From assembly GCA_000828075.3 (NCBI GenBank), contig JXCB02000023.1:1009468-1073467 (forward strand): DNA of 64,000 nt. Direction: 5' to 3'. The notes beneath the pieces are model-generated. The model searched no databases and was not told the DNA's origin. It was given only the letters and a program-made list of their open reading frames with translations. The DNA is from Tolypothrix campylonemoides VB511288. Its GTDB lineage: Bacteria; Cyanobacteriota; Cyanobacteriia; Cyanobacteriales; Nostocaceae. This document shows, piece after piece, positions 52,630-62,567 of the stretch. Each line of letters starts with the position of its first letter. The first letter of the stretch is position 1. The translations under genes and the position numbers were made by a program.

Positions 52630-53955
52630 ATGCCACGTTCAGTTAGAGTACGTCCTGAATTGATATCGGAGGTAAAGTCGGCGCTACCGCGTAATGGCTA
52701 TATTCGCCAAACTGACTTAGCTGAGTATTTGCAAATCTCTCAATCTACTATCAGCAGTTTTCTTAATGGCAGAGCTGTAGATTACCTGAATTTTAAAGAA
52801 ATTTGTCGAGCTTTGGGGCTGGAATGGCAAGATATTGCCGATTTAACAGCAGACAGCGGGAAAGATGCGTTGTCATCACCTGTCGCACGCACCATATCGG
52901 AAAATAAAAAAGAAACTCAAGAAATATCTTCGTCCCACTTTTCGCTCTTATTTCCATCCGGACAAGTAGCATTAGATTCGCCATTTTATATCAAGCGTTC
53001 TCCAATCGAAGAACGATGTTACGAACAAATTTACAAAGCCGGTGCTTTAATCAGAATTAAAGCCCCCAGACAAATGGGTAAAACTTCTCTTTTGGCAAGA
53101 ATTATTGATAAATCGCATTCTCAAGGGGATTGTACCGTCATATTAGATTTTCAACTTGCCGCACAGGAAATTTTTGTCAATTCAGATAAGTTTTTACGCT
53201 GGTTTTGTGCCAGTGTTGGTTTAGCTTTAAATATCCCAAATAAACTTAGTGATTATTGGGATTTAGCGGAAATTGTGGGTAGTAGCATGGCTTGTAAAGC
53301 TTATTTTGAGGAATATCTACTACCAACAATTGATAAGCCGCTAACCCTTGGTTTAGATGAGGTTGATAAAGTTTTTGAATATCCAGACATTTACCGAGAT
53401 TTTTTTGGGTTGCTACGCGCTTTACATGAAGAAGGTAAACGTCGAGAGATTTGGAAAAAACTACGATTGGTAATTGTGCATTCTACAGAAGTTTACGTAC
53501 CTCTTGATATTAATCAATCGCCATTTAATGTAGGTTTTTCTGTAGAATTCCCTGAATTTAATAATAAGCAAATTTTAGATTTAGCCCAAAGGTACCAACT
53601 CGATTGGAATGAAACAGAAGTTGAAAAGTTAATGATGCTAGTGGGTGGGCATCCATTTTTAGTGCATCTTACTCTTTATCATATAGCTAATAGAAATGTT
53701 ACTTTAACACAGATACTACAAAATTCTACGAGTTTATCAAGTATTTACGCGGAGCATTTACGTCGTCAAAGTTTAATCCTTACGCAGCAGCCAGAATTAG
53801 CAAATGCGATGAAAGATGTAGTTATTAACAACTCTACTAAACTACCGACAGTAACTAAATTTAAATTGCACAGTATTGGACTGGTCAAATTGCAAGGAGA
53901 TAGCGTTTTACCACGCTGTAATTTATATCATCAGTATTTACAAGTTCACTTGTGA
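52630..53955 (+). CDS. HTH / AAA_35-like ATPase regulator
   Basis: A 441-residue protein. Residues about 24-70 are a Cro/C1-like helix-turn-helix (IRQTDLAEYLQISQSTISSF, LNGRAVDYLNFKEICRAL). A Ser/Glu-rich linker (75-100) leads to an AAA_35-like domain with DSPFYIKRSPIEERCYEQI, P-loop KAPRQMGKTS (144-153), Walker B LTLGLDEVDKVFE (238-250) and VGGHPFLVHLTLYHIA. The domain matches the one in the 1251-residue protein in type but has a different fusion partner. It would act as an ATP-dependent DNA-binding switch. Target unknown; proximity suggests control of the TPR/WD40 genes. Confidence 0.87.
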   Translation: MPRSVRVRPELISEVKSALPRNGYIRQTDLAEYLQISQSTISSFLNGRAVDYLNFKEICRALGLEWQDIADLTADSGKDALSSPVARTISENKKETQEISSSHFSLLFPSGQVALDSPFYIKRSPIEERCYEQIYKAGALIRIKAPRQMGKTSLLARIIDKSHSQGDCTVILDFQLAAQEIFVNSDKFLRWFCASVGLALNIPNKLSDYWDLAEIVGSSMACKAYFEEYLLPTIDKPLTLGLDEVDKVFEYPDIYRDFFGLLRALHEEGKRREIWKKLRLVIVHSTEVYVPLDINQSPFNVGFSVEFPEFNNKQILDLAQRYQLDWNETEVEKLMMLVGGHPFLVHLTLYHIANRNVTLTQILQNSTSLSSIYAEHLRRQSLILTQQPELANAMKDVVINNSTKLPTVTKFKLHSIGLVKLQGDSVLPRCNLYHQYLQVHL

Positions 53956-54056
53956 AAAAATAAATATCTTGTTGACCAGAACAAAAGCAGAGAGCGACAA
54001 TTTCGCTCTCAATAGCACAGAGGTTTGGCGAGGAAGCACCTGAAGTGAACTTAGAT

Positions 54057-54308
54057 TTATCTACCCATACCCTGAAGTGATTGAAGATTTAAAGCTACCC
54101 GTTTGTTGGCTGCTTTTATCAGAAATACCCCGATGACAACAAGCCAGATTTCCCAGATGATGAAACCAACGGGAGTGACTTCCCATGTAGAAGTGGATGG
54201 AATAACCGTTGCAAGTAACTCGCTTTGTCCAAAAATCAAAAAGGGTACTGTCGCTAAACCCATCCAGCCAACCCAAGGTTTGAATAATTTACTTAAGCTA
54301 AAACCCTT
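54057..54308 (-). pseudogene. C-terminal fragment of a membrane protein, truncated at a repeat
   Basis: An open frame of about 80 codons without a convincing start encodes two membrane helices (GWMGLATVPFLIFGQSELLA and VGFIIWEIWLVVIGVFLIKA). It looks like the C-terminal end of a four-to-six-helix protein, perhaps DUF4386-like. The frame is closed at 54309-54311 exactly where an inverted-repeat element begins (54316-54418), so the gene has been cut there. An internal ATG at 54263 could still give a 68-residue product. Confidence 0.5.
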
Positions 54309-54315
54309 CTAAAAT

Positions 54316-54418
54316 CTCGTTTCCAGGTTCCACCTGGAAATACCCTTGAAGCGGCTCTGCCGCTGTTAAGCAAGGCTTGCCTCCCAGTAGGCATTCCCAG
54401 CCTGAGGCTGGGAACGAG
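54316..54418. repeat. Inverted-repeat element with CTCGTTCCCAG-type ends
   Basis: Ends CTCGTTTCCAG and CTGGGAACGAG pair at 10 of 11 positions. Several hairpins nest inside (CCAGGTTCCACCTGG, CCCAGCCTGAGGCTGGG, GCGGCTCTGCCGC). This is a dispersed cyanobacterial palindromic element. It sits at the broken end of the membrane-protein fragment. Confidence 0.7.
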
Positions 54419-54522
54419 GCAATCTCTAAAAGCTTGTTCTATGCTGGTTTTCACCTTAAGTTGACACCTATGGCAGGATGCACACCCCACTCATATTGAA
54501 TAATTTATTTTTTGGAAGTACC

Positions 54523-55140
54523 TTACTCGGCTTGTTTCCAATATTTGACCAGCGATCGCTCGACTCCCAAAAAGCGACCAATCCCAGCTAACGTTCCGAT
54601 AATCAGCTTTTGGACGAACAACGGCAAACCAACGAATACGAGGTCGGCTTTCTGAATAACTAAGGCGAGTTGCAGAAGATTTGTTGGCATTCCCTCTTTG
54701 TTCACTTTTGCATCAATTGCCAAACCGTACATTGCTCTAATGAACTGCTCAAACTCTCCTGCTGGGCGTACTTTGGATACGAATGTCACCCACTCGTCAG
54801 AGGTATTTCGGAAACTATGAGGCATACCAGCAGGAACGTACACAATTTCTCCTGGTCGAAGTATCTTGATGTTTCCTTTCCCACCCACTTCCATTTCCAG
54901 CGAGCCGCTTAAGACCTCAAACGTTTCTGTAAGATTATTGTGATAATGTAGAGGGCTGCCGTTTGATCCGGGTGGAAGGTTGAACTGAGCCTTAAAAGAT
55001 TTCCCGTTACTATCGTGAGTCGAGCAAAGGATTGTCATGCGATCGCCTGTCACGGGGTTTTCAATTTGTTCGGGTAGTGACTGATTGGAGATTGCGGTGA
55101 ACGACGTGTTGGAGTCAAAGCCTAGTTTTGTTGATGTCAT
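54523..55140 (-). CDS. Cupin domain protein
   Basis: A 205-residue protein with one cupin barrel in the middle: PLHYHNNLTETFEVLSGSLE (metal-ligand His/His/Glu motif) and PGEIVYVPAGMPHSFRN with the third His. A membrane-like C-terminal segment (LVFVGLPLFVQKLIIGTLAG) is unusual for a simple cupin. Such proteins act as small dioxygenases or sugar/ligand sensors. It is divergent from an AraC-family gene across 151 bp and is a likely target of it. Confidence 0.87.
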   Translation of the reverse strand: MTSTKLGFDSNTSFTAISNQSLPEQIENPVTGDRMTILCSTHDSNGKSFKAQFNLPPGSNGSPLHYHNNLTETFEVLSGSLEMEVGGKGNIKILRPGEIVYVPAGMPHSFRNTSDEWVTFVSKVRPAGEFEQFIRAMYGLAIDAKVNKEGMPTNLLQLALVIQKADLVFVGLPLFVQKLIIGTLAGIGRFLGVERSLVKYWKQAE

Positions 55141-55291
55141 TTTGGGAAAGCTCCTTTGTTGAAGTTGTTTGATGTGCAGCGCGTTTTGACCAACAATTAA
55201 AAGGTAAGCTGTCTAGTTAGATGTTGAATTGACATATTGCGCCAACAAATTGACTGATCGCGCCGTTTTAGAAAACCGTGGTTGAATATCC

Positions 55292-56302
55292 ATGAAAGAA
55301 GCGACTTTCTCCGTTTCTCTCGTTCGCAGCACTGTTCAATATGCAGCAACTTATAAAGGCATAGATCCCAAAAGCCTGTGTGCTGCGATTGGGATTGACC
55401 CTAAAATGCTGGAGATGCCTGATAGCCGCGTTACAGGCGAAACCAATCGCGCAATGTGGCACGAAATAGTCAAGCTGACAGGCGATGACAACATCGGTCT
55501 ACATATAGGGGAAACCTTCAATCTGGCGATGATTGGGATTGTGGGCTATGTGCTTTTCAATTGTCAGACCTTTAGACAAGTGCTGGAAAACCTCTCGCGC
55601 TACACACGTCTGTTTAGTCAAGGGGCTTATATTCACTTCACAATTTCACAAGGGCAGGTGTTGTGCGACTGTGATATCGTCACTCACTTGAAAAACTACT
55701 TGCTAGAAGAACCTCGACAGCCCATCGAGTCTACGTTTTCAGCCTTACTAACGACAACCAAAACGCTGACGGGTAACTCACTAATTCCTGATGCAGTTTG
55801 GTTTCAACATCCACGTCCAACGGATATTTCTGAACACCAGCGCATCTTTCACGCACCTGTGCATTTCTCTCAACCAACGAATCGGCTTATCTTCGATGCT
55901 GGCTGTTTGGATTGGACTGTTTTATCTGCCAATCCATCGCTTTTATCAATGTTTGAGCAACATGCCAAGGCAATGCTGAACGAACTGAGCCAGGAAGGTA
56001 CGTATACGAACCAAGTTGTTCGGGCAGTGACGCATGGTTTGAAAGGAGAAGTTCCGTCTATTGAGGCGATCGCCCACAGTTTAGCTATCAGTGTTCGGAA
56101 CCTGCAACGAGAACTGCAAGCAGAGGGGACTTCGTATCAGCAACTTTTGGATGAGACGCGCAAAGAATTAGCTCTAAGATATTTGAAAAAATTTGATACT
56201 CCAATTCATGATATAGCTTTTTTGCTGGGTTTTTCCGAACCAAGTGCGTTCCACCGTGCCTTTAAGCGATGGACAGGAAAAACACCACGGGCATACAGAT
56301 GA
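55292..56302 (+). CDS. AraC family transcriptional regulator (arabinose-binding-like N-domain)
   Basis: A 336-residue regulator. Residues about 10-210 match the PF12625-type sensor (SLVRSTVQYAATYKGIDPKS, DDNIGLHIGETFNLAMIGIV, FSALLTTTKTLTG). The C-terminal AraC DNA-binding domain has two helix-turn-helices (IEAIAHSLAISVRNLQRELQ and IHDIAFLLGFSEPSAFHRAF) and RWTGKTPRAYR. It belongs to the OruR/ORU group that senses amino acids or related compounds. The neighbouring divergent cupin gene is the obvious candidate target. Confidence 0.93.
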   Translation: MKEATFSVSLVRSTVQYAATYKGIDPKSLCAAIGIDPKMLEMPDSRVTGETNRAMWHEIVKLTGDDNIGLHIGETFNLAMIGIVGYVLFNCQTFRQVLENLSRYTRLFSQGAYIHFTISQGQVLCDCDIVTHLKNYLLEEPRQPIESTFSALLTTTKTLTGNSLIPDAVWFQHPRPTDISEHQRIFHAPVHFSQPTNRLIFDAGCLDWTVLSANPSLLSMFEQHAKAMLNELSQEGTYTNQVVRAVTHGLKGEVPSIEAIAHSLAISVRNLQRELQAEGTSYQQLLDETRKELALRYLKKFDTPIHDIAFLLGFSEPSAFHRAFKRWTGKTPRAYR

Positions 56303-56339
56303 CTAACAGTAACAGAACTTATTTTTTAGGAGCGATCGC

Positions 56340-56768
56340 GTGGAATATCAATCGCAGGTGGAACGGAACATAGAAACTCTCAAACAGGATTTGCCAACAC
56401 TTTTTGAGAAAGATATTTCCTACGACATCTACACGCAGGATATCTACTTTCAAGACCCTGTCAATAAGTTTAAAACAAAATTTAACTATCGCATTATCTT
56501 TTGGACTTTGCGATTTCATGCTCGATTATTTTTTACACAAATTTACTTTGATTTACATAATGTAAATCAGTCAGCCGAGAACATCATCTTGGCAAAGTGG
56601 ACAGTTCGCGGTGTTTTGCGCGTTCCTTGGAAAGCTAAGATATTTTTCAACGGCTACTCGACTTACAAACTCAACAAAGATGGTTTAATCTACGAGCATA
56701 TCGACACTTGGGATCGCAAACCAGGAGAAATCTTACAGCAGTTCTTCCCTAAGGGTGGAGAAATTTGA
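56340..56768 (+). CDS. DUF2358 family protein
   Basis: A 142-residue protein from a GTG start (56340). It shows the DUF2358 pattern: NIETLKQDLPTLFEKDISYD, IYTQDIYFQDPVNKF, LAKWTVRGVLRVPWKAKIFF and STYKLNKDGLIYEHIDTWDR. The fold resembles SnoaL/NTF2. Members occur in cyanobacteria and plant plastids and have no settled role. The stop overlaps the ribosome binding region of the next gene, so the two are likely co-translated. Confidence 0.85.
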   Translation: MEYQSQVERNIETLKQDLPTLFEKDISYDIYTQDIYFQDPVNKFKTKFNYRIIFWTLRFHARLFFTQIYFDLHNVNQSAENIILAKWTVRGVLRVPWKAKIFFNGYSTYKLNKDGLIYEHIDTWDRKPGEILQQFFPKGGEI

Positions 56769-56769
56769 T

Positions 56770-57474
56770 ATGTTGTCTTTCGCCTTAGATATCAGCCCGT
56801 TTATAGGAAATTTGATAGCAACAGCGCTGACGTTTGTTTATGTGTTTGGACTGGTAGCACTGTTAAATTTATGTGTTAAAAATTTTGGGCTACCACAAGA
56901 ACTTAGCCGCAAAATTACGCATATTGGTGCTGGGTCGCTCATTGGATTTTTGCCTCTGTACAGCGATTTACACTGGTCGAAATACTTGAATGTGACGATT
57001 TTTGTGGTGTGGATAGTCCTCCTCGTACAGAAAGGACTATTTGCCAAACCAGACGATGAGGCTGTTAATATCATGACCCGCACAGGCGACAGGCGTGAAC
57101 TCCTCAAAGGTCCGCTTTATTTCGTCATTGTGGCAACTATTTGCGGCACACTATTGTATAAAAGTTTTCCAGGAATTGTGGCAATGGCATCTCTCGGCTG
57201 GGGCGATGGTGTTGCACCAATAATAGGTTCTTATTATGGCAGGTTAAAATACAAAGTTCTCAGCAATAAAAGTGTGGAAGGAAGCTTCTCAATGTTTGTT
57301 TTCGCTTTCACCGCCAGCGTCTTTTTTGTTTGGCTGATCATACCAAGCCAACTAAATATTATTAGGATTTTACTACTGGCATTTATTGCCACGGTTGTTG
57401 AAGGATGTAGTCCCAAAGAAGTTGATAATATCTTAATTCCAACAGCGGTAATTGTAGCGGCAACTTTTGTTTAA
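56770..57474 (+). CDS. Polyprenol/phytol kinase-like integral membrane protein, copy 2
   Basis: 235 residues from ATG 56770, placed one base after the DUF2358 stop; GGTGGAG 9 bases upstream supports this over an in-frame GTG at 56755. It has six or so membrane helices and the family blocks LSRKITHIGAGSLIGFLP, MASLGWGDGVAPIIGSYYG and SNKSVEGSFSMFVFAF. It relates to CTP-dependent phytol, dolichol or diacylglycerol kinases. Together with 30754 it forms a pair of paralogues; coupling to a DUF2358 protein hints at pigment or lipid salvage, by inference. Confidence 0.88.
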   Translation: MLSFALDISPFIGNLIATALTFVYVFGLVALLNLCVKNFGLPQELSRKITHIGAGSLIGFLPLYSDLHWSKYLNVTIFVVWIVLLVQKGLFAKPDDEAVNIMTRTGDRRELLKGPLYFVIVATICGTLLYKSFPGIVAMASLGWGDGVAPIIGSYYGRLKYKVLSNKSVEGSFSMFVFAFTASVFFVWLIIPSQLNIIRILLLAFIATVVEGCSPKEVDNILIPTAVIVAATFV

Positions 57475-57951
57475 CTAATACCAAATTCTTTGGCTACACA
57501 AACACAGCTTGCGCGGGCTAAAAAATTAAAGGACTGTGCCGGGGTAGCAACGTTTACCGTTAATTAGTCGAGACAGCAGCATACCTTTATCTGGAGTGAA
57601 TCTCATTGGTAGAGTCAGAATTGTAACGATTGCGATCGCCTTTTGGTTTTGATTGAATTGCGATCGCGTAAGCCTGGCGGCACCGGAGGACTCAGCAGGC
57701 GCTCTGCGCCATCGCGCAGCGGCGGCTTCCGCATCGCTAGCAGAAAAATTGTATTTCCGACCCCGATTTCCGCATGACTTTAAGTACTATTGCTTATTGA
57801 CAAATAATTGATGACCTTAACCTGTCACTAATCTAGTTAAAGCGACTATCGATACAATGGGCTTAAGCGAGGATGACCGGGAAATAGTTTTATCATAAAT
57901 ATGGCAAATTCTACTAATTTTAGTTGATTTAATAACTCTTTGACACCTATT
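57475..57951. other. 477-bp intergenic region with repeat-type DNA
   Basis: No gene seen. HIP1-like GCGATCGC octamers are at about 57632 and 57660, and short GC-rich repeat debris (GGCGCTCTGCGCCATCGCGC) lies around 57696-57735. The right end contains the promoter and start of the VapB-like gene. Confidence 0.5.
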
Positions 57952-58227
57952 ATGGCTATCCTACTTGAATTAGAACCTGAAATTGAATCACGCTTGATGG
58001 CTCAAGCCGCAGCTCAAGGAACATCCGTTGAAGCGTTATTGAAAACTTTAGTCGAAAGCTTGCTCGCATCCTCATCGCAACTCACACCCCTCACACTATC
58101 ACCTCAAGAACGAGCGGAAAGATTTGTAAATTGGGCTAGAAGCCACTCATCAATAAAAGCGCCACCTCTTTCAGATGATGCAATTAGCCGCGAAAGTATC
58201 TACACCAGAGAAGATGAAATGCTATGA
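57952..58227 (+). CDS. VapB-like antitoxin
   Basis: 91 residues from ATG 57952 (MAILLELEPEIESRLMAQAA); an in-frame TTG four codons earlier is less likely. The first 45 residues look like a ribbon-helix-helix DNA-binding domain (LLELEPEIESRLMAQAA, GTSVEALLKTLVESLL). The C-terminal region (LSPQERAERFVNWARSHSS) would wrap the toxin. The stop overlaps the toxin start by 4 bp (ATGA), typical of toxin-antitoxin operons. No palindromic operator was seen directly upstream. Confidence 0.78.
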   Translation: MAILLELEPEIESRLMAQAAAQGTSVEALLKTLVESLLASSSQLTPLTLSPQERAERFVNWARSHSSIKAPPLSDDAISRESIYTREDEML

Positions 58228-58664
58228 GCTACCTGGTTGATACAAATGTTTTGTTGCGGAGTGCCCAAGAGACTCATTCGATGGATAAATCTTCCGTTCA
58301 AGCAGTGAGAATTTTGTTGGAGCAAGGGAAGAGGCTTTGCATCATACCGCAAAATTTGATTGAGTTTTGGGTGGTTGCAACTCGCCCAATAGAAGTTAAT
58401 CGATTAGGTTTATCGGTTGCTGATGCTTTCAACGAACTAGAGCAACTTAAAAATTGTTTCGTGCTTCTACCAGATACAGCATCAATTTTTCCAGTTTGGG
58501 AAAGTCTCATCGCTAAATATAAAGTCACGGGGAAACCTTCTCATGATGCTCGATTAGTTGCGGCGATGATAGCTCATAATCTAACTCATCTGCTAACGTT
58601 TAACACAAGTGATTTTAGAAGGTTTTCTGAAATCACTGCACTTGACCCTCATAACATTTCGTAA
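58224..58664 (+). CDS. PIN domain ribonuclease toxin (VapC-like)
   Basis: A 146-residue PIN-domain protein. YLVDTNVLLRSA gives the first Asp, IEFWVVATRPIE the acidic residue of the second site, and SHDARLVAAMIAHNLTHLLT and FNTSDFRRF the third and fourth. VapC toxins cut tRNA or rRNA. It overlaps its putative antitoxin gene by 4 bp. This is an addiction module near the end of uvrA. Confidence 0.88.
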   Translation: MSYLVDTNVLLRSAQETHSMDKSSVQAVRILLEQGKRLCIIPQNLIEFWVVATRPIEVNRLGLSVADAFNELEQLKNCFVLLPDTASIFPVWESLIAKYKVTGKPSHDARLVAAMIAHNLTHLLTFNTSDFRRFSEITALDPHNIS

Positions 58665-58744
58665 CAATGACTGTAATCAAGTGTGGCGAGCATAGTTTCA
58701 ACTTCTCATCATTCATTTATCTGTCCTTCCAAGTCTCGCCAGCC

Positions 58745-61639
58745 TCACTGTTTATTCTTCATATTACTTGTTTGTGCTGGATACTGCTGTAACACCTGCT
58801 TAATATATTGCCCGGTATACGACCTGGGACTCTGCGCCACCTCTTCTGGGGTACCTACAGCAATCACCTCTCCCCCTTTGTCGCCGCCGTCTGGTCCCAA
58901 ATCTACCAACCAATCAGCACAACGAATCACATCTAAATTGTGTTCAATCACTAAAATTGAATTGCCTTTATCTACCAAACGTTGCAACACATCTAATAAC
59001 TTGTGGACATCATAAAAAGATAAACCTGTCGTGGGTTCATCTATTAAATAAAGTGTTTTACCTGTAGCGCGACGTGATAATTCTGTGGCTAATTTTATCC
59101 GCTGCGCTTCACCACCAGATAAGGTTGTTGCTGGTTGTCCCAGTTGAATATATCCTAATCCCACATCGACCAACGTTTGCAGTTTACTCACAGCTTTAGG
59201 AATGTTTGTAAAAAACTCCAAAGCTTCCTCAACTGTCATGTTGAGAACATCAGAAATAGACTTATCTTTGTACTTCACCTGCAAGGTTTCGCGGTTATAT
59301 CTTGCACCTTTACAAACTTCGCATTGTACATAAACATCTGGCAAAAAGTTCATTTCAATGACATTCACGCCTTGTCCACTACAAGCTTCGCAACGTCCAC
59401 CTTTGACGTTGAAGGAAAATTGCCCTGCTTTATAACCCCTTGCTTTTGCTTCAATTGTTGCTGTAAAAACTTCGCGAATAATATCAAAAACACCTGTATA
59501 AGTCGCTGGGTTAGAACGGGGCGTTCTCCCAATAGGTGATTGGTCAATGACAATGGCTTTGTCGATTGTATCCAATCCCTCAATTGCATCTATTTCTTTA
59601 GGGAAAGGAACTTTGCGGGTTAGCTGATGTTGCAGTGCGGGGTAGAGTAATTCATTAATGAGCGTAGATTTACCAGAACCAGAAACACCAGTAACCGCAA
59701 CAAGTTTACCCAAAGGTATTTCTACATCTATATTTCTTAAGTTATTGCGACGGGCATTTTTGATGACTAAACTCCGTCCATTTCCGTCTCTGCGTGCGAC
59801 TGGGGTTGTAATGACCCGCCTTCCTGACAAATATGCACCCGTCAGTGACTCTTCCGCTTTCAGCAACGCTTGCAAATCACCTTGGGCGACAATATTTCCG
59901 CCATGAATACCCGCATGAGGACCAATATCGACAAGATAGTCAGCAGCACGAATCGTTTCTTCATCATGCTCTACTACAATCAACGTATTACCCAAATCCC
60001 TTAATTTTGTTAAAGTTCGCAACAACCGCCCATTATCTCGTTGATGCAAACCAATACTTGGTTCATCCAAGACATACAAAACCCCAGTCAACCCAGAACC
60101 AATTTGAGTTGCTAAACGAATTCGTTGCGCTTCCCCACCCGAAAGCGTCATTGCCGGACGATCAAGCGTCAGATAATCTAATCCTACATCTAACAGAAAT
60201 TGCAATCGCGCTCTAATTTCTCTGAGTACCAAATCGCCTATTTGCAACTGACGTTGGCTCAACTCTAACTTATCAATCCTCTCCCGACACTCTCGAATCG
60301 AAGCGCCAGTCAAATCCAAAATGCGGTACTGTCCCAACCGCACCGCCAACGCCTCCGGTTTTAACCGCTTCCCCTCACACACCGGACACGGCTGATCAAC
60401 CAAATACTGTTCCAACTTTTGCTTAATTAACTCCGAACTCCCCTCATATTGCCTTTGCAACATAGGAAGAACCCCTCTAAATTCCTCCCTCTGCTTCCTC
60501 TGCGTCTCTGCGGTTCCATACAAAATCACCTCCCGCTGTTCCTCACTCAACTGACTCCACAGCGTCTGCAACTCAAAACCATACTCTTGCCCAAGCTTAT
60601 ACAATAACTCCAAATAATAAGAATTCTCCTTATCTGACCAAGGAGCGATCGCAGAATATACAGGCGCTTTCGGGTCAGGTACCACCAACTCTGGCGAAAA
60701 CCTTCTTAAACTTCCAATACCATGACAGTGCGGACAAGCACCATAAGGAGAATTAAACGAAAACAAGCGCGGCGATAACTCTTCCATAACCGCCCCGTGT
60801 TCCGGACAAGCAAAGTTCTCCGAAAATACCAATTCTGAAGGTAATTCTTTTTCCTCTGTATCTTTTATTATCTCAATAACCGCAATTCCACTAGATTGTT
60901 TCAAACAAGTCGCAAGAGAATCAACCAAACGCTCCTGCATAGCAGCCTTTTTCACCAGACGGTCAATCACCACTTCAATAGTATGTGTGATATTTTTATC
61001 TAATTCAATCGCGTCAGAAAGTTCTCGCACCTCGCCGTCTACCCGAACACGGACAAAACCTTGAGAAGCTAAACTTGATAACAGCTTGTTATGAGTTCCT
61101 TTTTTACCGCGAACAACAGGTGCAAGAATTTGAAAACGGGTACGATCAGGAAGTTCTAGAATGCGATCGCACATTTGATCTATCGTTTGAGGGGCAATAC
61201 AGCGATCGCATATCGGACAATGAGGTTCACCAGCCCGTCCAAACAACAATCGCAGATAATCGTAAATCTCCGTCACTGTCCCCACAGTGGAACGGGGGTT
61301 ATGGGAAGTAGACTTTTGGTCAATGGAAATCGCTGGGCTTAAACCTTCTATCGCCTCCACATCAGGTTTTTCCACCTGTCCCAAGAATTGCCGTGCATAC
61401 GCACTCAGGGATTCCACATAGCGACGTTGTCCTTCTGCGAAAATGGTGTCAAATGCTAGGGAAGATTTGCCAGAACCAGAAACACCAGTAAAGACAATCA
61501 GGCGATCGCGTGGCAGTTCTAAATCAATATTCTTGAGATTATGCTGCCTCGCACCGCGAATGCGGATTGTATTTTGGTTGTTGCTGGAGTTAGGAAGATG
61601 TCCATTTAAGGACGCGGCAATCTGCTGGCTATTTGACAT
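58745..61639 (-). CDS. uvrA: Excinuclease ABC subunit A
   Basis: A 964-residue UvrA from ATG 61639 ([17 protein letters not shown]); an in-frame ATG 26 codons upstream adds a non-conserved stretch. It detects bulky DNA lesions with UvrB in nucleotide excision repair. Two ABC ATPase modules are present: [17 protein letters not shown] (first) and [20 protein letters not shown] (second), with signature LSGGEAQRI twice. The CPxC zinc motifs ([22 protein letters not shown]) and the family ending ([21 protein letters not shown]) are intact. It is a separate unit. Confidence 0.97.
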   Translation of the reverse strand: MSNSQQIAASLNGHLPNSSNNQNTIRIRGARQHNLKNIDLELPRDRLIVFTGVSGSGKSSLAFDTIFAEGQRRYVESLSAYARQFLGQVEKPDVEAIEGLSPAISIDQKSTSHNPRSTVGTVTEIYDYLRLLFGRAGEPHCPICDRCIAPQTIDQMCDRILELPDRTRFQILAPVVRGKKGTHNKLLSSLASQGFVRVRVDGEVRELSDAIELDKNITHTIEVVIDRLVKKAAMQERLVDSLATCLKQSSGIAVIEIIKDTEEKELPSELVFSENFACPEHGAVMEELSPRLFSFNSPYGACPHCHGIGSLRRFSPELVVPDPKAPVYSAIAPWSDKENSYYLELLYKLGQEYGFELQTLWSQLSEEQREVILYGTAETQRKQREEFRGVLPMLQRQYEGSSELIKQKLEQYLVDQPCPVCEGKRLKPEALAVRLGQYRILDLTGASIRECRERIDKLELSQRQLQIGDLVLREIRARLQFLLDVGLDYLTLDRPAMTLSGGEAQRIRLATQIGSGLTGVLYVLDEPSIGLHQRDNGRLLRTLTKLRDLGNTLIVVEHDEETIRAADYLVDIGPHAGIHGGNIVAQGDLQALLKAEESLTGAYLSGRRVITTPVARRDGNGRSLVIKNARRNNLRNIDVEIPLGKLVAVTGVSGSGKSTLINELLYPALQHQLTRKVPFPKEIDAIEGLDTIDKAIVIDQSPIGRTPRSNPATYTGVFDIIREVFTATIEAKARGYKAGQFSFNVKGGRCEACSGQGVNVIEMNFLPDVYVQCEVCKGARYNRETLQVKYKDKSISDVLNMTVEEALEFFTNIPKAVSKLQTLVDVGLGYIQLGQPATTLSGGEAQRIKLATELSRRATGKTLYLIDEPTTGLSFYDVHKLLDVLQRLVDKGNSILVIEHNLDVIRCADWLVDLGPDGGDKGGEVIAVGTPEEVAQSPRSYTGQYIKQVLQQYPAQTSNMKNKQ

Positions 61640-61832
61640 ATTACTAGGCTGAGAGAAAGCGGCAGGGGCGAAACAGTTCTTAATATTATCATTGTCACCT
61701 TTATCATGGTAGAACAATAGTACTGCAGAGCGTGATCATTCCACCCTTTCAAATCGCCGTCAGACTGCTTCTAAAAACCTATCCGAAGCTACAACCTAGC
61801 TTTGACGAACTTAACTTTGGATGACCGTGCCC

Positions 61833-62258
61833 TTAATCAAGTTCATAAGTAAAAGGATTATAAAATTCCACTGTGACGTTTTGGATATCCTTAACATTGC
61901 GGGTGATCAAAGTCAGATCGTGAACCTTGGCGGTAGCAGCCAGTAAGCCATCTACTGTAGAAACCGGGTTAGGAACATTGATTTTTCCCCACTCCTGGGC
62001 AATTGCTTGAGTAATTGGAAGGATACGGCTTTCGTAGCCAGTCACAATTGTCTTTAGCCAGGCATCTAGATCTACAGCAGCTTTTGGGTCACGTCGCCGA
62101 ATTCTCTCAATTCCGCTCCTAATTTCGCCAATCACCAAGACGCTTAGAAAAATGTCTTGCTCGTCAACCTTTTCAAACCACCCCGCTACCCCAGGATGGC
62201 AACGCTTGCCCTTACGTAATTCCGACAGAATATTGGTATCGAGCAAGTAGCCCTTCAC
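61833..62258 (-). CDS. FitB/VapC-type PIN domain toxin
   Basis: A 141-residue PIN protein of the FitB type: YLLDTNILSELRKGKR, SVLVIGEIRSGIERIRRR, and VSTVDGLLAATAKVHDLTLI with TRNVKDIQNVTVE. All four acidic positions appear present. It overlaps its antitoxin gene by 4 bp (62255-62258). It is the second toxin-antitoxin module within 4 kb. Confidence 0.9.
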   Translation of the reverse strand: MKGYLLDTNILSELRKGKRCHPGVAGWFEKVDEQDIFLSVLVIGEIRSGIERIRRRDPKAAVDLDAWLKTIVTGYESRILPITQAIAQEWGKINVPNPVSTVDGLLAATAKVHDLTLITRNVKDIQNVTVEFYNPFTYELD

Positions 62259-62488
62259 AAAGCAACCTCACGACCGCAATCTTCTATCCGGTCAAAGTCA
62301 CTATCTTCGCCAACATCCGGCATCGATTGCAACAGTTGTTTCAGTGATGATTGAGAGGAGCGTTCAAGCAAAACTGCTTCCAAAATCGCCCGATGTTCAG
62401 CTTCAGCAGAACGACCATTTTGAGCGGCTCTGAGCTTCAGTCGGCGAACCACCTCTTCATCTAAGTTACGAACGATGAGCTGTGCCAT
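62255..62488 (-). CDS. FitA/VapB-type antitoxin
   Basis: A 77-residue protein with a ribbon-helix-helix domain (MAQLIVRNLDEEVVRRLKLR, AAQNGRSAEAEHRAILEAVL) of the FitA type and an acidic tail (MPDVGEDSDFDRIEDCGRE) that would bind the PIN toxin. It is the first gene of the pair and probably autorepresses the promoter. Confidence 0.9.
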   Translation of the reverse strand: MAQLIVRNLDEEVVRRLKLRAAQNGRSAEAEHRAILEAVLLERSSQSSLKQLLQSMPDVGEDSDFDRIEDCGREVAL

Positions 62489-62567
62489 AACTTTTTTCTC
62501 ATGTTGCTAAAGAATTTCACTTTATGATAGCAATGATATCAAATTTTGATTTTCGATACTTTTTAAA

